From: Petrimonas mucosa
GTDB taxonomy: Bacteria; Bacteroidota; Bacteroidia; Bacteroidales; Dysgonomonadaceae
NCBI RefSeq assembly: GCF_900095795.1
Contig: NZ_LT608328.1
Coordinates: 2,411,001 to 2,475,000, forward strand
Reading direction: 5' to 3'
DNA length: 64,000 nt
Shown here piece by piece: positions 46,267 to 56,429 of this stretch. Position 1 is the stretch's first letter, and every line of letters begins with the position of its first letter. The position numbers and the translations under genes are program-made. A model generated the notes under the pieces. That model was not told where the DNA came from. It worked only from the letters and a program-made list of their open reading frames with translations, and did no database searches.

Positions 46267-49200
46267 ATGAAAAGAAAAGTATTAAATCTAATGAAAGCAA
46301 CCATCTTTGTCTTGGCATGGTTAGTTTGCTTGTACGGATCGGCCCAGGAAATTACCGTAAGAGGAAATGTTTCCGATGCAAATGGGGACCCGCTAATTGG
46401 TGCAACCATTCAAATCAAGGGAAGTACAATAGGAACCATCACCGACATGGATGGAAGGTTTGTGTTGCAAAACGTACCTTCCAACAGTGCCCTCGAGGTG
46501 TCTTATCTTGGAATGCTTACTCAGACCGTTGCACTGGAAGGAAGAAGCACGATCAATATTGTTTTGCAAGAAGATCTGGAGTTGCTGGACGAAATTATCG
46601 TTATCGGCTATGGTACCGCCAAGAGAAAAGATTTTACGGGCTCTGTCTCGTCCGTAAAACTGGAAGACTCTCCCGTTGCTCTTGCATCAAACCTTAATGC
46701 GCTGGAAGCTATAAAAGGAAATGTTTCCGGTCTTGACATCGGGGCTACCAATTCCGCAGGCGGTCAACCATCCATGCAAATGCGCGGACAAAAATCCATT
46801 TCCGGATCGAACGATCCCTTGATCGTACTTGATGGCGTCATTTTCATGGGAAGCATCAATGATATCAATCCAAACGACATTGCTTCTTTCGACATCTTGA
46901 AAGATGCCACATCTGCGGCGGCTTACGGTTCCCGTTCTGCCAACGGGGTAATCATCATCACAACAAAAAAAGGAAAGTCCGATAAGCCGATAATAAATTT
47001 CAACGCATCCGGAAGCCTTCAAAGCTGGATAAATCGCCCAAAGTTGATGAACGGCGAACAATGGATCGAGTCGGTTATGGCCAGAAACAACAGCACCGAC
47101 TTGACATGGCTGAAACCTCAGGAAGCTGCAAACAGGGAGGCAGGCAAGGAGACAAACTGGCTGGATGCTTCGACGCGCACCGGCTGGATACAGGATTATC
47201 AACTCTCGGTATCAGGTTCAGGCGAGAAAATGAATTATTATCTCTCTGCTTCGTATGCAGATAACCAGGGTGTAATTATTGGAGACGATTTCAATCGCGC
47301 CTCGTTCTTGGGAAAGATCAAGACTGATATTACAAGCTGGTTGGAGATAGGGGTTGACGCAGCGTTCACCAAATCCGACTATTCGGGCGTAGGAGCCGCA
47401 ATAAACCAGGCATATGTCATGTCACCCTACGGTGTCATGTATCGGGATGAAGAGAAGAAGTTACTTGAGAAATACCCCTATACGCAATCGGGTCAGAATC
47501 CTTTATGGGGAGTAACCAACGGTTCTCGTGACAATACCGACCTACGTGACAATTTCCGCATGAATGCCTACACCGTCATAAAACTCCCCTGGTTGCCCGG
47601 CTTGAGCTATCGTTTCAATTATGCCGGCAATATCGGAAAGGAGCGTAGATCGGACTTTTACTACGAATCTCATTACGTAAAAGAAGGAGCTTACGATGAT
47701 GAAAGCCGCTATTCTCCAGAAGCTTACCAAAACTTGCTTTCAAATGCCAACGGCAGCATCGATAACCGGAATATAACAAGCTGGGTAATTGATAATATTT
47801 TAAACTATGTTGCCAACTTCGATAAGCACTCCATCGACCTGACGCTTGTCGCAACACGCGACCGAAGGGATTACAAGCGGGAAGTTATGACCGGAAATGA
47901 TTTTGCCGCAAACGGAAACACAACCCTTGGAATTAACGGCCTCCACAAGGCGACAGTCCAAAAGATCACACTTGAAGGGGACAGGCGATCCAATATCGGA
48001 TACCTCGGCCGTGCATCCTACTCATTCGACAACAAATATTTTCTCACTGCTTCATATCGGCGTGATGGGGCTTCGGTATTCGGAGTAAATCAAAAATGGG
48101 GTGACTTCATGGCATTTGGTTCTGCATGGAGAATTACCAACGAGCCGTTCATGAATGATGAAAACATACTCGATGATCTGAAGCTGAAACTCTCATGGGG
48201 TAAAAACGGTAATCAAGGACTTAGCCCGTACGGCACATTGTCTACCATCAGGAATGGAGCTGAAGCCGCTGCAAGATATCAATTTGGTAATAGCAGCAAT
48301 ATCCTTTACGGCATGATTCCCGGAACATTGGGTAATGCCGATTTGGGTTGGGAAACTACAGAGTCGTGGAATACAGGATTTGAATCGGCATGGTTGAACA
48401 ACCGCATTTTCCTAGATGTGGATCTCTATTTCTCGAAAACAACCGACCAGATATTCGAAAGAAATATTCCAGTAATGACCGGATTCAAAACCATCAAATC
48501 TTCATTGGGCCAAATTAACAACAGAGGTGTTGAGATTACCCTGCGAACCATGAACATCACCAAACAGGATTTTACATGGATGACTGGGGTTACCTTCTGG
48601 CTGAACCGCAATAAACTGGCTCACTTGTACGGCGAAGACCTTGACGGCGACGGCAAGGAGGATGATGACATATCCAACAGCCGATTCATTGGGAAACCGC
48701 TTGGTGCAATTTACGGATATGTACAAGATGGAATCGTTCAGGAAACTGACACTGAATATATGGAGAAGAATGGGGTGAGTGCCGGTGTTCCCAAATACAA
48801 AGATCTGGATGGCGACAAGGTCATTACCGCAGCAGATCGTGACATTCTGGGATATACCACACCAAATTTCAAGTTGAACATGAGCAACACGCTCACCTAT
48901 AAGAATTTTGACCTCTATTTCATGTTCACCGGAACCTTTGGCGGGGGTGGCTACTTTCTCAAGGCCAACAGGGAGGCTTATATGACAAACGGTTCAGGAT
49001 TATTCAACTCGAACAGTATCTATATTCCCTGGTGGACGCCTGAAAACAAGAGCAACAAATACCCCTCGGCTGTATTTTCAGGAGACGGAGGGCGTTTCAT
49101 GGGTCTGCAAAGCAGGGGATTTGTACGGTTACAGGATGTGACACTTTCGCACACATTCAAAGATAAGTGGCTAAAAGACCTGAACATCAGCAACCTCAAG

Positions 49201-49335
49201 CTATTCTTGACTGCAAAGAATCTTTTTACTATCACAAATTGGGAAGGTGATGATCCGGAGGTCGGTTCTGCCGTCAGAGAGAACACTTACCCTGTATTGA
49301 CTTCATTCTCATTAGGTGCAAATATCAGTTTTTAA
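46267..49335 (+). CDS. SusC/RagA family TonB-dependent transporter
   Basis: The product has 1022 residues: signal peptide (1-26), carboxypeptidase-regulatory-like domain (about 30-100, with GDPLIGATIQIKG), TonB box region (DEIIVIGYGTAKR, about 109-120), plug with MQMRGQKSISGSNDPLIVLDG, and a beta-barrel ending in F. It imports glycans bound by the SusD partner. The frame is open back to 46156, but those residues come from the IS end, so the start MKRKVLNLMK at 46267 is chosen. Confidence 0.94.
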   Translation: MKRKVLNLMKATIFVLAWLVCLYGSAQEITVRGNVSDANGDPLIGATIQIKGSTIGTITDMDGRFVLQNVPSNSALEVSYLGMLTQTVALEGRSTINIVLQEDLELLDEIIVIGYGTAKRKDFTGSVSSVKLEDSPVALASNLNALEAIKGNVSGLDIGATNSAGGQPSMQMRGQKSISGSNDPLIVLDGVIFMGSINDINPNDIASFDILKDATSAAAYGSRSANGVIIITTKKGKSDKPIINFNASGSLQSWINRPKLMNGEQWIESVMARNNSTDLTWLKPQEAANREAGKETNWLDASTRTGWIQDYQLSVSGSGEKMNYYLSASYADNQGVIIGDDFNRASFLGKIKTDITSWLEIGVDAAFTKSDYSGVGAAINQAYVMSPYGVMYRDEEKKLLEKYPYTQSGQNPLWGVTNGSRDNTDLRDNFRMNAYTVIKLPWLPGLSYRFNYAGNIGKERRSDFYYESHYVKEGAYDDESRYSPEAYQNLLSNANGSIDNRNITSWVIDNILNYVANFDKHSIDLTLVATRDRRDYKREVMTGNDFAANGNTTLGINGLHKATVQKITLEGDRRSNIGYLGRASYSFDNKYFLTASYRRDGASVFGVNQKWGDFMAFGSAWRITNEPFMNDENILDDLKLKLSWGKNGNQGLSPYGTLSTIRNGAEAAARYQFGNSSNILYGMIPGTLGNADLGWETTESWNTGFESAWLNNRIFLDVDLYFSKTTDQIFERNIPVMTGFKTIKSSLGQINNRGVEITLRTMNITKQDFTWMTGVTFWLNRNKLAHLYGEDLDGDGKEDDDISNSRFIGKPLGAIYGYVQDGIVQETDTEYMEKNGVSAGVPKYKDLDGDKVITAADRDILGYTTPNFKLNMSNTLTYKNFDLYFMFTGTFGGGGYFLKANREAYMTNGSGLFNSNSIYIPWWTPENKSNKYPSAVFSGDGGRFMGLQSRGFVRLQDVTLSHTFKDKWLKDLNISNLKLFLTAKNLFTITNWEGDDPEVGSAVRENTYPVLTSFSLGANISF

Positions 49336-49347
49336 AAATTTATCAGT

Positions 49348-51138
49348 ATGAAATCCAGAGAAATAAATAATATACTATTCGCCTTGTTGATCCCGTTACT
49401 TGTGTTTACCGGATGTAATGATGCCGATTTCTTGACGGAAAAACCGGAGACATTCTATACAGTAGACAATGCCTTCTCTACGTCGGAACAGGTTGATCAG
49501 GTGGTCATCAGCTGTTATGCACACGTAAGAAGCATGTTTGCAATGGGAGAAGAAAACAATACCTTTTTCGTATTCTCGGGCAATGGCACCGATATGTATG
49601 ACGTGGCAACAATCCGGCGGGGAAACCGCTTTAATGATTATGGAATCATAACTCCAAGTAGTACTGAATTCAATAATAACTATTCGCACTGGTACCAGTT
49701 GATAGGCAAGGCAAACTTGGCACTCTATGCCGCGGAGTTACCCAACATAGTTTGGGGATCGCAGGAAAACAAAGCCTACACAGTGGCTCAGGCCCGCTTT
49801 TTCCGTGCATTCTGTTACCGGAATCTGGGAGAACTATATGGTGGTGTACCCATTGTTACGGAAATCACAACCACGCCTCGCTACGATTTTGAAAGAACCA
49901 GTCGTGTGGAGACCTATCAATTTGCCATAGACGAGATGGAAGCCATCCTGAATGATCTGCCGGTCACCACACCCATCGCCGGTCGCCTGGTAAGAGGTGC
50001 TGCCCAGCACAACTTGTGTCAGCTTTATCTGGACAAAGGTATTGCCCTTGAAGAGGAGGGGAAGGCTGCTGAGGCAAAGGCTGCATACGAGAAGGCGATC
50101 AGTTACGGTAATGATGTCATAAACGGTTCAGTCTACTCCCTGATGACGGAACGCTTTGGCACCCGCATGGACGAAAATCCAGACTTCTATTATGCAAATA
50201 CTGAAGGCAACCAGAAACCTGAACGCTTATACTCTGCAGCCGGATATCCCATTGAGGGCAACGTCTACTGGGATCTCTTCCAGGAAGGAAATCAGGACTA
50301 CCAGTCGGGCAATAAAGAGGCCATCTGGGTAGCACAGATTGATTACCAGGCATACAAAAAGGAGGATAACATGTCGAAACTCCCCTACTCCCGTATCTAT
50401 GGACCTGTATTTCGGGATCCGCTTTCTACCCATCTTACCGGAACACTTGAGGATGTAGGTGGTCGCGGTATCGTTCAGATGATGCCGACGATGTATACAC
50501 GCGACATTATCTATGAAGGAAAATGGGGAGATGACATGCGGAATTCGGAGGCAGTATTTCGCAGACTGTTCCTGGGGAATGTGGAAAGCTCGCCATACTT
50601 CGGCAAACCGGTACCTTGGAATGTGATCTACAAAGAGGGGCAAAGCCAAGATGCTGTCGATGCCGCAGTTACCCAATGCTTCCCTGTCTCTTGCAAAATC
50701 TATACCGATAAATATACGGGAATTGCTGACGGTGAAAACAGGAGCAATCTCTTCAGGGACGAGTATCTGATCCGCCTGTCCGAAACCATTCTCTTGCGCG
50801 CTGAAGCTAAAATGAGAAATGGAGATAACGCCGGAGCCGCATCCGATATCAACATGTTGAGGAGTCGTGCAAAATGCGGCTATATGGTACAGGCTTCCGA
50901 TGTGAATCTCGATCTGGTTCTGGATGAGAGGGCAAGAGAACTTGTCTATGAAGAAAAACGCTGGAATACATTGCTCAGGATGGGAGGAACAGTCGCCGTA
51001 GAGCGCATCAAAAAGTACGCCTACTGGGACGATCCACGGGCAACCTTGACGAAAAACTTCAACCTGTGGCCAATACCTCAAATCGTCATTGACACGAACA
51101 AAGATATTGTAATGGCACAAAATCCGGGTTGGAACTAA
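49348..51138 (+). CDS. SusD/RagB family glycan-binding lipoprotein
   Basis: This 596-residue protein has a lipobox (VFTGC, Cys23), the SusD N-terminal region with FLTEKPETFYTVDNAF, and a C-terminal RagB/SusD domain with LRLSETILLRAEA-like helix (LIRLSETILLRAEAKMR) and RARELVYEEKRW. It sits on the SusC barrel at the cell surface. Spacing of 12 bp from susC shows one operon. Confidence 0.94.
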   Translation: MKSREINNILFALLIPLLVFTGCNDADFLTEKPETFYTVDNAFSTSEQVDQVVISCYAHVRSMFAMGEENNTFFVFSGNGTDMYDVATIRRGNRFNDYGIITPSSTEFNNNYSHWYQLIGKANLALYAAELPNIVWGSQENKAYTVAQARFFRAFCYRNLGELYGGVPIVTEITTTPRYDFERTSRVETYQFAIDEMEAILNDLPVTTPIAGRLVRGAAQHNLCQLYLDKGIALEEEGKAAEAKAAYEKAISYGNDVINGSVYSLMTERFGTRMDENPDFYYANTEGNQKPERLYSAAGYPIEGNVYWDLFQEGNQDYQSGNKEAIWVAQIDYQAYKKEDNMSKLPYSRIYGPVFRDPLSTHLTGTLEDVGGRGIVQMMPTMYTRDIIYEGKWGDDMRNSEAVFRRLFLGNVESSPYFGKPVPWNVIYKEGQSQDAVDAAVTQCFPVSCKIYTDKYTGIADGENRSNLFRDEYLIRLSETILLRAEAKMRNGDNAGAASDINMLRSRAKCGYMVQASDVNLDLVLDERARELVYEEKRWNTLLRMGGTVAVERIKKYAYWDDPRATLTKNFNLWPIPQIVIDTNKDIVMAQNPGWN

Positions 51139-51262
51139 CAGTCCCAATATTTAGAGATGAGATGATGCCGGAGGGGGCGTACCCCTCCGGTAATCTTTAT
51201 AAATCTGACCGGGAATTTGCATAAAATCGATTAAAAAACGATCCAGTCAAAAGAATAAATCA

Positions 51263-54199
51263 ATGAAAATAGAGAAAACTCAGGGATTTACATCCGCTGC
51301 GATAATCCTTCTGATGTTGCTGTCAGGCTGCAAGCAGACAGAGTCTGACCATACAGGAACTAAACCGGTAGACTACAGTTATCTATCCGATAATTTCAAA
51401 GAGCCTGATCCATCCAGCGGTGTGAACTGCTGGTGGTGGTGGTTGAATGGGAATGTCACCAAAGCGTCCATAACCAAAGACCTGGAAGCCATGAAGTCAA
51501 AGAACTTCCAGGGGGCCATGATCTTTGATGCGGGCGGACACAATCAACGCGGGAACAACGAAATCCCCGCTGGTCCACTTTACGGTTCGAAAGAGTGGAT
51601 CGAGCTTTTCGTATTCGCCCTCGACGAAGCCGAGAGACTCGGATTGGAGATCGGATTCAACATCCAGAGCGGATGGAATCTGGGGGGACCTTGCGTAACG
51701 CCGGAGTATGCAGCCAAACAGTTGACTTTTTCTGAAGTCAAGATCAGAGGAGGGCAGAAGATCACTCAACTGTTGAGCCAGCCACCACACCATAAGTTGT
51801 ACGAAGAGATTGCAGTATTGGCATTTCCCGTTCGTGTAGATGCCACTGCAGATGAAGAGATCCACTTCCTAGATTATAAACTCGGATTCCATGAACTGGG
51901 CGGTTCTGCACCCGATACCCGTTTTCTGCTTGACAACAAGAGCCAGCCACAGGGTGCCGGGAGTTTCAAACCGGTTTATCGGATTGACAAGGAGGAGGTG
52001 ATCGATATCTCACACCATATGGATGAGCAGGGCACCCTGAATTGGGAAGCTCCTGAAGGGGAATGGAATATCATGCGAATTGGCTATACCTGCACCAGGG
52101 CCGATGTCTCAACCTCAAGCGAAGGATGGCAAGGGATGGTACTCGACTATCTAAGCAAGGATGCTTTCGATTTCTATTGGCACGAGGTGGTCGATCCAAT
52201 ATTGGTTGCCTCGGGCAAACATGTGGGAACAACACTTAAATTCATGGAGACCGACAGTTGGGAATGTGGCGGCATGAACTGGACAAATAATTTCCCTGAA
52301 GAGTTCAAACGCTATCGTAACTATGACCTGAAACAGTACCTGCCGATCATTGCGGGACATATTGTAGATAATATTGACGCTTCACATGCATTCCTGGCCG
52401 ATTTCAGGAAGACACTCGCCGATCTGGTGGCAAACAACCATTATGCCCGTTTTGCGGAGCATGCACATGAATACAACATCGGGATCCAGCCGGAGTCGGC
52501 CGGTCCCCATGCAGGACCTTTAGACGGAATAAAAAATTATGGATTTAGCGATATTGTCATGAGCGAATTCTGGTCACCATCACCTCACCGGCCAACTCCT
52601 CAACATCGCTTTTTTGTGAAACAGGCATCTGCGGCTGCCCATATTTATGGCAAGAAGATCGTGGGAGCCGAATCATTTACAACGATAGGCCCCCATTGGA
52701 ATGACGAACTCTGGCACGATCAGAAATCCTCATTCGATCACGAAGTCTGTGCAGGACTGAACAGGGTCTATTTCCATACATTCACCGGCTCGCCAGAAGA
52801 GATGGGAGTCCCGGGACAGGAATACTTTGCAGGCACACACATCAATCCGCAGGTCACCTGGTGGCATGATTCCGATGCATTTATCGACTATCTGCACCGG
52901 ACACAATTCCTGGTTCAGCAAGGTAAATTTGTAGCGGATGTACTCTATTATTACGGAGATCACGTACCCAATGTCTTCTCAAACAAGCAGTCGGATCCGG
53001 CCGGCGCATTACCGGGATTCGACTACGATGTAACCGACGAGACGATCCTGATGAAGTTGATGGTTAAAAAGGGCAAGATTGTTGTTCCCGGAGGCATCGA
53101 GTACCGGGTATTGGTACTCCCAGACCATAAGGTCCTTTCGCTCGACGCACTTAAAAAGGTGGAATCTATCCTATCGCAGGGTGCCGAAGTGATCGGATAC
53201 AAGCCAGAACGGTTGATCAGCCTTACCGGTGGTGAAAAGGCCCAACGTGAATTCACAGAACTTGCAGACAAGATTTGGGGAAACGGCTCACCGGAGAAGG
53301 GCAGCAGGAAATACAAGAAGGGGATGGTTTCGTGGGGTGTTACTGCCAGGGATTATTTGCTGGCCAAGGGCATCACTCCAGACCTGGAGATCCCGAATAT
53401 CGAAGATTTCGACTATATACATTATACAATTGGAGATATCGATCTCTACTTTATCAGTAACCAGACAGATCAGGCCAGAGATATGGCCTGCACATTCCGC
53501 ATCGAAGGACGTCAACCGGAGATCTGGAACGCTTTAGACGGAGAGATCCGTGACGCAAGAGCATTTACTCAGCAAAACGGACGGACAACAGTTCCACTTT
53601 CGTTTGACCCCTACGGATCCATCATGATAATGTTCAACAAGAAGATCGGGAAGAATATCCAGGGAGAAGAAAAGACAAACTACCCGGCTCTCACTTTGGC
53701 CCAAGTGGTAGATGGCAGCTGGGATGTCTACTTTGATCCCCAATATGGTGGACCCGGTATGGTCACTTTCGATGAACTGACCGACTGGACCACCTCCGGG
53801 ATCGAGGGGATTAAGTTTTACTCGGGAGCTGCAACCTACTACAAGGAGTTCAATTTCAGCCCTGAGAAACAAACCTCCTATTTCCTCCAATTGGAGAATG
53901 TAAAAGATGTGGGAATTGCCAGGATCAAGATAAACGGGACAGACAAGGGAGTAGTATGGACCAAACCATTCAGTATCAATGTAACCGACGAGTTGAAAGA
54001 GGGCAAAAACAGCCTGGAGATAACCGTACTCAACTCCTGGTATAATCGCGTGGCAGGTGATGAGATGAATCCACGTGATGATCAGATTACCCGAACCAAT
54101 ATTATTTTGAAGAACGACTTTAGAGGGCGTCCACGCACTGAAATTCCTTTGGAACCATCCGGGTTGCTTGGTCCCGTTTCAATCAAAAAGGCGCAATGA
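51263..54199 (+). CDS. GH106-type glycoside hydrolase (alpha-L-rhamnosidase-like), lipoprotein
   Basis: This 978-residue protein has a lipobox (LLSGC, Cys23). The catalytic region starts with SSGVNCWWWWLNGNVTKASITKDLEAMK, typical of GH106, and continues with IGFNIQSGWNLGGPCV. The C-terminus is a beta-sandwich with GVVWTKPFSINVTDELKEGKNSLEI, a galactose-binding-like fold. GH106 enzymes remove alpha-L-rhamnose, often from pectin or gum side chains. Activity here is inferred from family only. It is the third gene of the SusCD operon. Confidence 0.88.
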   Translation: MKIEKTQGFTSAAIILLMLLSGCKQTESDHTGTKPVDYSYLSDNFKEPDPSSGVNCWWWWLNGNVTKASITKDLEAMKSKNFQGAMIFDAGGHNQRGNNEIPAGPLYGSKEWIELFVFALDEAERLGLEIGFNIQSGWNLGGPCVTPEYAAKQLTFSEVKIRGGQKITQLLSQPPHHKLYEEIAVLAFPVRVDATADEEIHFLDYKLGFHELGGSAPDTRFLLDNKSQPQGAGSFKPVYRIDKEEVIDISHHMDEQGTLNWEAPEGEWNIMRIGYTCTRADVSTSSEGWQGMVLDYLSKDAFDFYWHEVVDPILVASGKHVGTTLKFMETDSWECGGMNWTNNFPEEFKRYRNYDLKQYLPIIAGHIVDNIDASHAFLADFRKTLADLVANNHYARFAEHAHEYNIGIQPESAGPHAGPLDGIKNYGFSDIVMSEFWSPSPHRPTPQHRFFVKQASAAAHIYGKKIVGAESFTTIGPHWNDELWHDQKSSFDHEVCAGLNRVYFHTFTGSPEEMGVPGQEYFAGTHINPQVTWWHDSDAFIDYLHRTQFLVQQGKFVADVLYYYGDHVPNVFSNKQSDPAGALPGFDYDVTDETILMKLMVKKGKIVVPGGIEYRVLVLPDHKVLSLDALKKVESILSQGAEVIGYKPERLISLTGGEKAQREFTELADKIWGNGSPEKGSRKYKKGMVSWGVTARDYLLAKGITPDLEIPNIEDFDYIHYTIGDIDLYFISNQTDQARDMACTFRIEGRQPEIWNALDGEIRDARAFTQQNGRTTVPLSFDPYGSIMIMFNKKIGKNIQGEEKTNYPALTLAQVVDGSWDVYFDPQYGGPGMVTFDELTDWTTSGIEGIKFYSGAATYYKEFNFSPEKQTSYFLQLENVKDVGIARIKINGTDKGVVWTKPFSINVTDELKEGKNSLEITVLNSWYNRVAGDEMNPRDDQITRTNIILKNDFRGRPRTEIPLEPSGLLGPVSIKKAQ

Positions 54200-54281
54200 G
54201 AAATCAACCCTTTTGCACCTGGAGGAAAGATGGCTCCGGAGAAGTCCCCAGGTAAAAAGCAGGGAGATAACTTGTATAGAG

Positions 54282-54333
54282 AGAAGCGCAAGTAGCAGGA
54301 TTTATCTCTCATGCTCTTGCGCTTCTTTTATTT
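54282..54333 (+). terminator. Terminator of the SusCD-GH106 operon
   Basis: A perfect 11-bp stem joins AGAAGCGCAAG (54282-54292) to CTTGCGCTTCT (54316-54326). TTTATTT follows. It lies 83 bp after the GH106 stop. Confidence 0.75.
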
Positions 54334-54867
54334 GACGACCATGTCGGTAGATCCATTGATATTCAACCGGTCGAAGTTGCATCGACTCCCCAAAAACCGC
54401 AGACAGGAGAACTGTCTCCCCTTTCAAACCAGAAAACGGATAGTTGATTAACCATTGTTCAATCTTTTATATCTAATTTTATGCCATGAATTGCACATTT
54501 AATAGCGCCACAAGATACGAGGTTTTTGAATGAATAGTAAAATGATCATGAGAACAGGCAGTGAAGCTTTCCTATACAACAACGAGATTGCAAACGAGAT
54601 ATTAGGCAATATCTAAATATTTGGCAACCTTTATTTGCCCGATCCGGGGCGGCATGCAGTACCACATTGCTTTCCGATAGAAATACTTGTAAGTGGCATG
54701 GCAAAATTCCGTGTAAGTTCTCTTTCAAGATACGAAAGTGAGCTATTCACTTTCCGATGCAAAATGTATTATAATATGATTATCTGTTTATTATAAATAT
54801 GCGGTACAAATATCAATACTTCGGTAAATATTCAATTAACCAATTAAAATTCAATGATTTACATAAC
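54334..54867. other. Noncoding stretch left of the IS4/IS701-like element
   Basis: About 530 bp without a convincing gene. The right half is very AT-rich. I looked for the missing C-terminal part of the DUF3800 gene that is cut on the other side of the IS and did not find it. Confidence 0.55.
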
Positions 54868-56163
54868 ATAGTTTAACATAAAAAAGATGGTTAAGTAGCT
54901 GATTATCAGTATCTTTATAGCTGATCAAAACCTAATAAAGATGGATAGAACCAGCATACTTAACCAATATAGAGGTATCTGTAGTGATGTTCTTGGTGAA
55001 CTAACTACGAAGTTAAACAAAAGTTTCAAATCATTCCTTATGGAGACGCTTATTTTGTATCTGGTCATTCCCGGCAGGATTAATTTCCTACAATTGGGGA
55101 GATATGGCAAGTCGTGTGAACAGCGATTTCGCCAGAACTTCTCGAAGGATTTTGATTGGCTGGAGTTTAACTTGTCTTTGTCTGATAGGGTATTAACCGG
55201 AGATCGCAAGGCAATTGCCATTGATCCCAGTTATATATCCAAATCAGGAAAGAATACCCCTTGGATTGGTTACTTCTGGTCGGGTGCAGCCGGTCAGGCG
55301 AAAAGAGGATTGGAAATCCTGGGAGTGGGCCTTATAGACGTCGACAACAAGGATTGCATCAGTCTACAGGCCGTTCAGACTCCGGACCGTCAAACCCTGG
55401 AGAGTCGTGATGCCAACCTGATTGACTGGTACCTGCTGGTCATTAAATCGATGCGGGAGAAACTCCATCGGGCAAGCCGTCACGTGGTTGCCGATGCCTA
55501 CTTCGCAAAGAACAACTTCGTTACGGGTCTGCAAGAGATGAAGTTTGATCTGGTCAGCCGCTTCAGGGATGACGCCGCACTTTATTATCCAACACTGCAG
55601 AAACCGACAGGCAAGAAAGGCAGGCCTAAACTCTACGACGGAAAGATTGACATGGCCAACCTGGATACAACCAGAGTGCAAAAGATCAATATTGATAACG
55701 GTGATCTCTACACCTTGATAGCCTATTCCAAATCATTTAAACAGATGGTCAGGCTTGTCATCTGGTATTCCAAGGATGGGAAAAATCCCAAACTGTTCTT
55801 CTCTACCAATCCTGAGATGAGTGGAAAAGATGTTATAGAATTTTACCGCACCCGTTTTCAGATCGAGTTTTGCTTCAGGGATGCCAAAGGCTTCACAGGA
55901 CTGATGCAATCGCAGGCAAGGGACGTAGCAAAGCTATCGTTCAACTTTAATGCATCTCTTACCTCGGTCAACCTGGCAAAGGTGCTGGCAAGGGAAAGAG
56001 GTATTCCTTTTTCGATGGCATCATGTAAAACGATGATACACAATGCCTACTTGCTTGAACGATTTATTTGCGTGTCCGGCATTAAACCGAACAGAAGATT
56101 AAATGATAAACTTGTCAAGGAACTCATTGAGTTTGCAGCAAGTGCTGCTTGACTCCAAACTAT
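54868..56163 (+). mobile_element. IS4/IS701-like insertion sequence
   Basis: The limits are taken from short 7-bp inverted ends (ATAGTTT at 54868-54874; AAACTAT at 56157-56163) around the transposase gene. No target duplication was seen, so the limits are approximate, and a deletion next to the element may have occurred. Confidence 0.55.
54941..56152 (+). CDS. IS4/IS701-like DDE transposase
   Basis: This 403-residue protein has DDE residues in AIDPSYISKSGKNT (D), HVVADAYFAKNN (D) and YRTRFQIEFCFRDAKGF (E). The spacing and the YRTRFQIE motif fit the IS4 superfamily. It is intact and unrelated to the IS4 transposase at 44.8 kb. Confidence 0.88.
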   Translation: MDRTSILNQYRGICSDVLGELTTKLNKSFKSFLMETLILYLVIPGRINFLQLGRYGKSCEQRFRQNFSKDFDWLEFNLSLSDRVLTGDRKAIAIDPSYISKSGKNTPWIGYFWSGAAGQAKRGLEILGVGLIDVDNKDCISLQAVQTPDRQTLESRDANLIDWYLLVIKSMREKLHRASRHVVADAYFAKNNFVTGLQEMKFDLVSRFRDDAALYYPTLQKPTGKKGRPKLYDGKIDMANLDTTRVQKINIDNGDLYTLIAYSKSFKQMVRLVIWYSKDGKNPKLFFSTNPEMSGKDVIEFYRTRFQIEFCFRDAKGFTGLMQSQARDVAKLSFNFNASLTSVNLAKVLARERGIPFSMASCKTMIHNAYLLERFICVSGIKPNRRLNDKLVKELIEFAASAA

Positions 56164-56417
56164 ATTTTTAACGAACTATTGCAGTAATCTATTCCCAACG
56201 AAATACATTCTTTTGTGGCATTCATAAATTCAAAGTTCCCACCAACACCAGCGAATTTAATCTCTTTCTGGTTGTATTTATGAAGAATCGCTTTTAGTTC
56301 GTCATCAAGGGTTGTTGTTATCGATTTTGGACCTGAAATGACAGCTATTGATCCAAATCTATCTTTCCCACAATATCCAGACTCGTCACTAAATATTTGG
56401 AAATTTTCTTTATCCAT
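56160..56417 (-). pseudogene. DUF3800 protein, N-terminal fragment cut by an IS
   Basis: 85 residues starting MDKENFQIFSDESGYCG match the opening strand and catalytic-type Asp-Glu of DUF3800, an RNase H-like family often found near phage and defence genes. The frame ends at a TAG formed at the IS junction (AAA ATA TAG). Full proteins are usually more than 200 residues, so this is a remnant. It follows res on the same strand. Confidence 0.65.
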
Positions 56418-56429
56418 GGCTTCCAAGAT

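Noticed and set aside
54546-54728. 60-codon minus-strand frame as the lost DUF3800 end
   Set aside because: No resemblance to DUF3800 and no continuity with the fragment at 56160.
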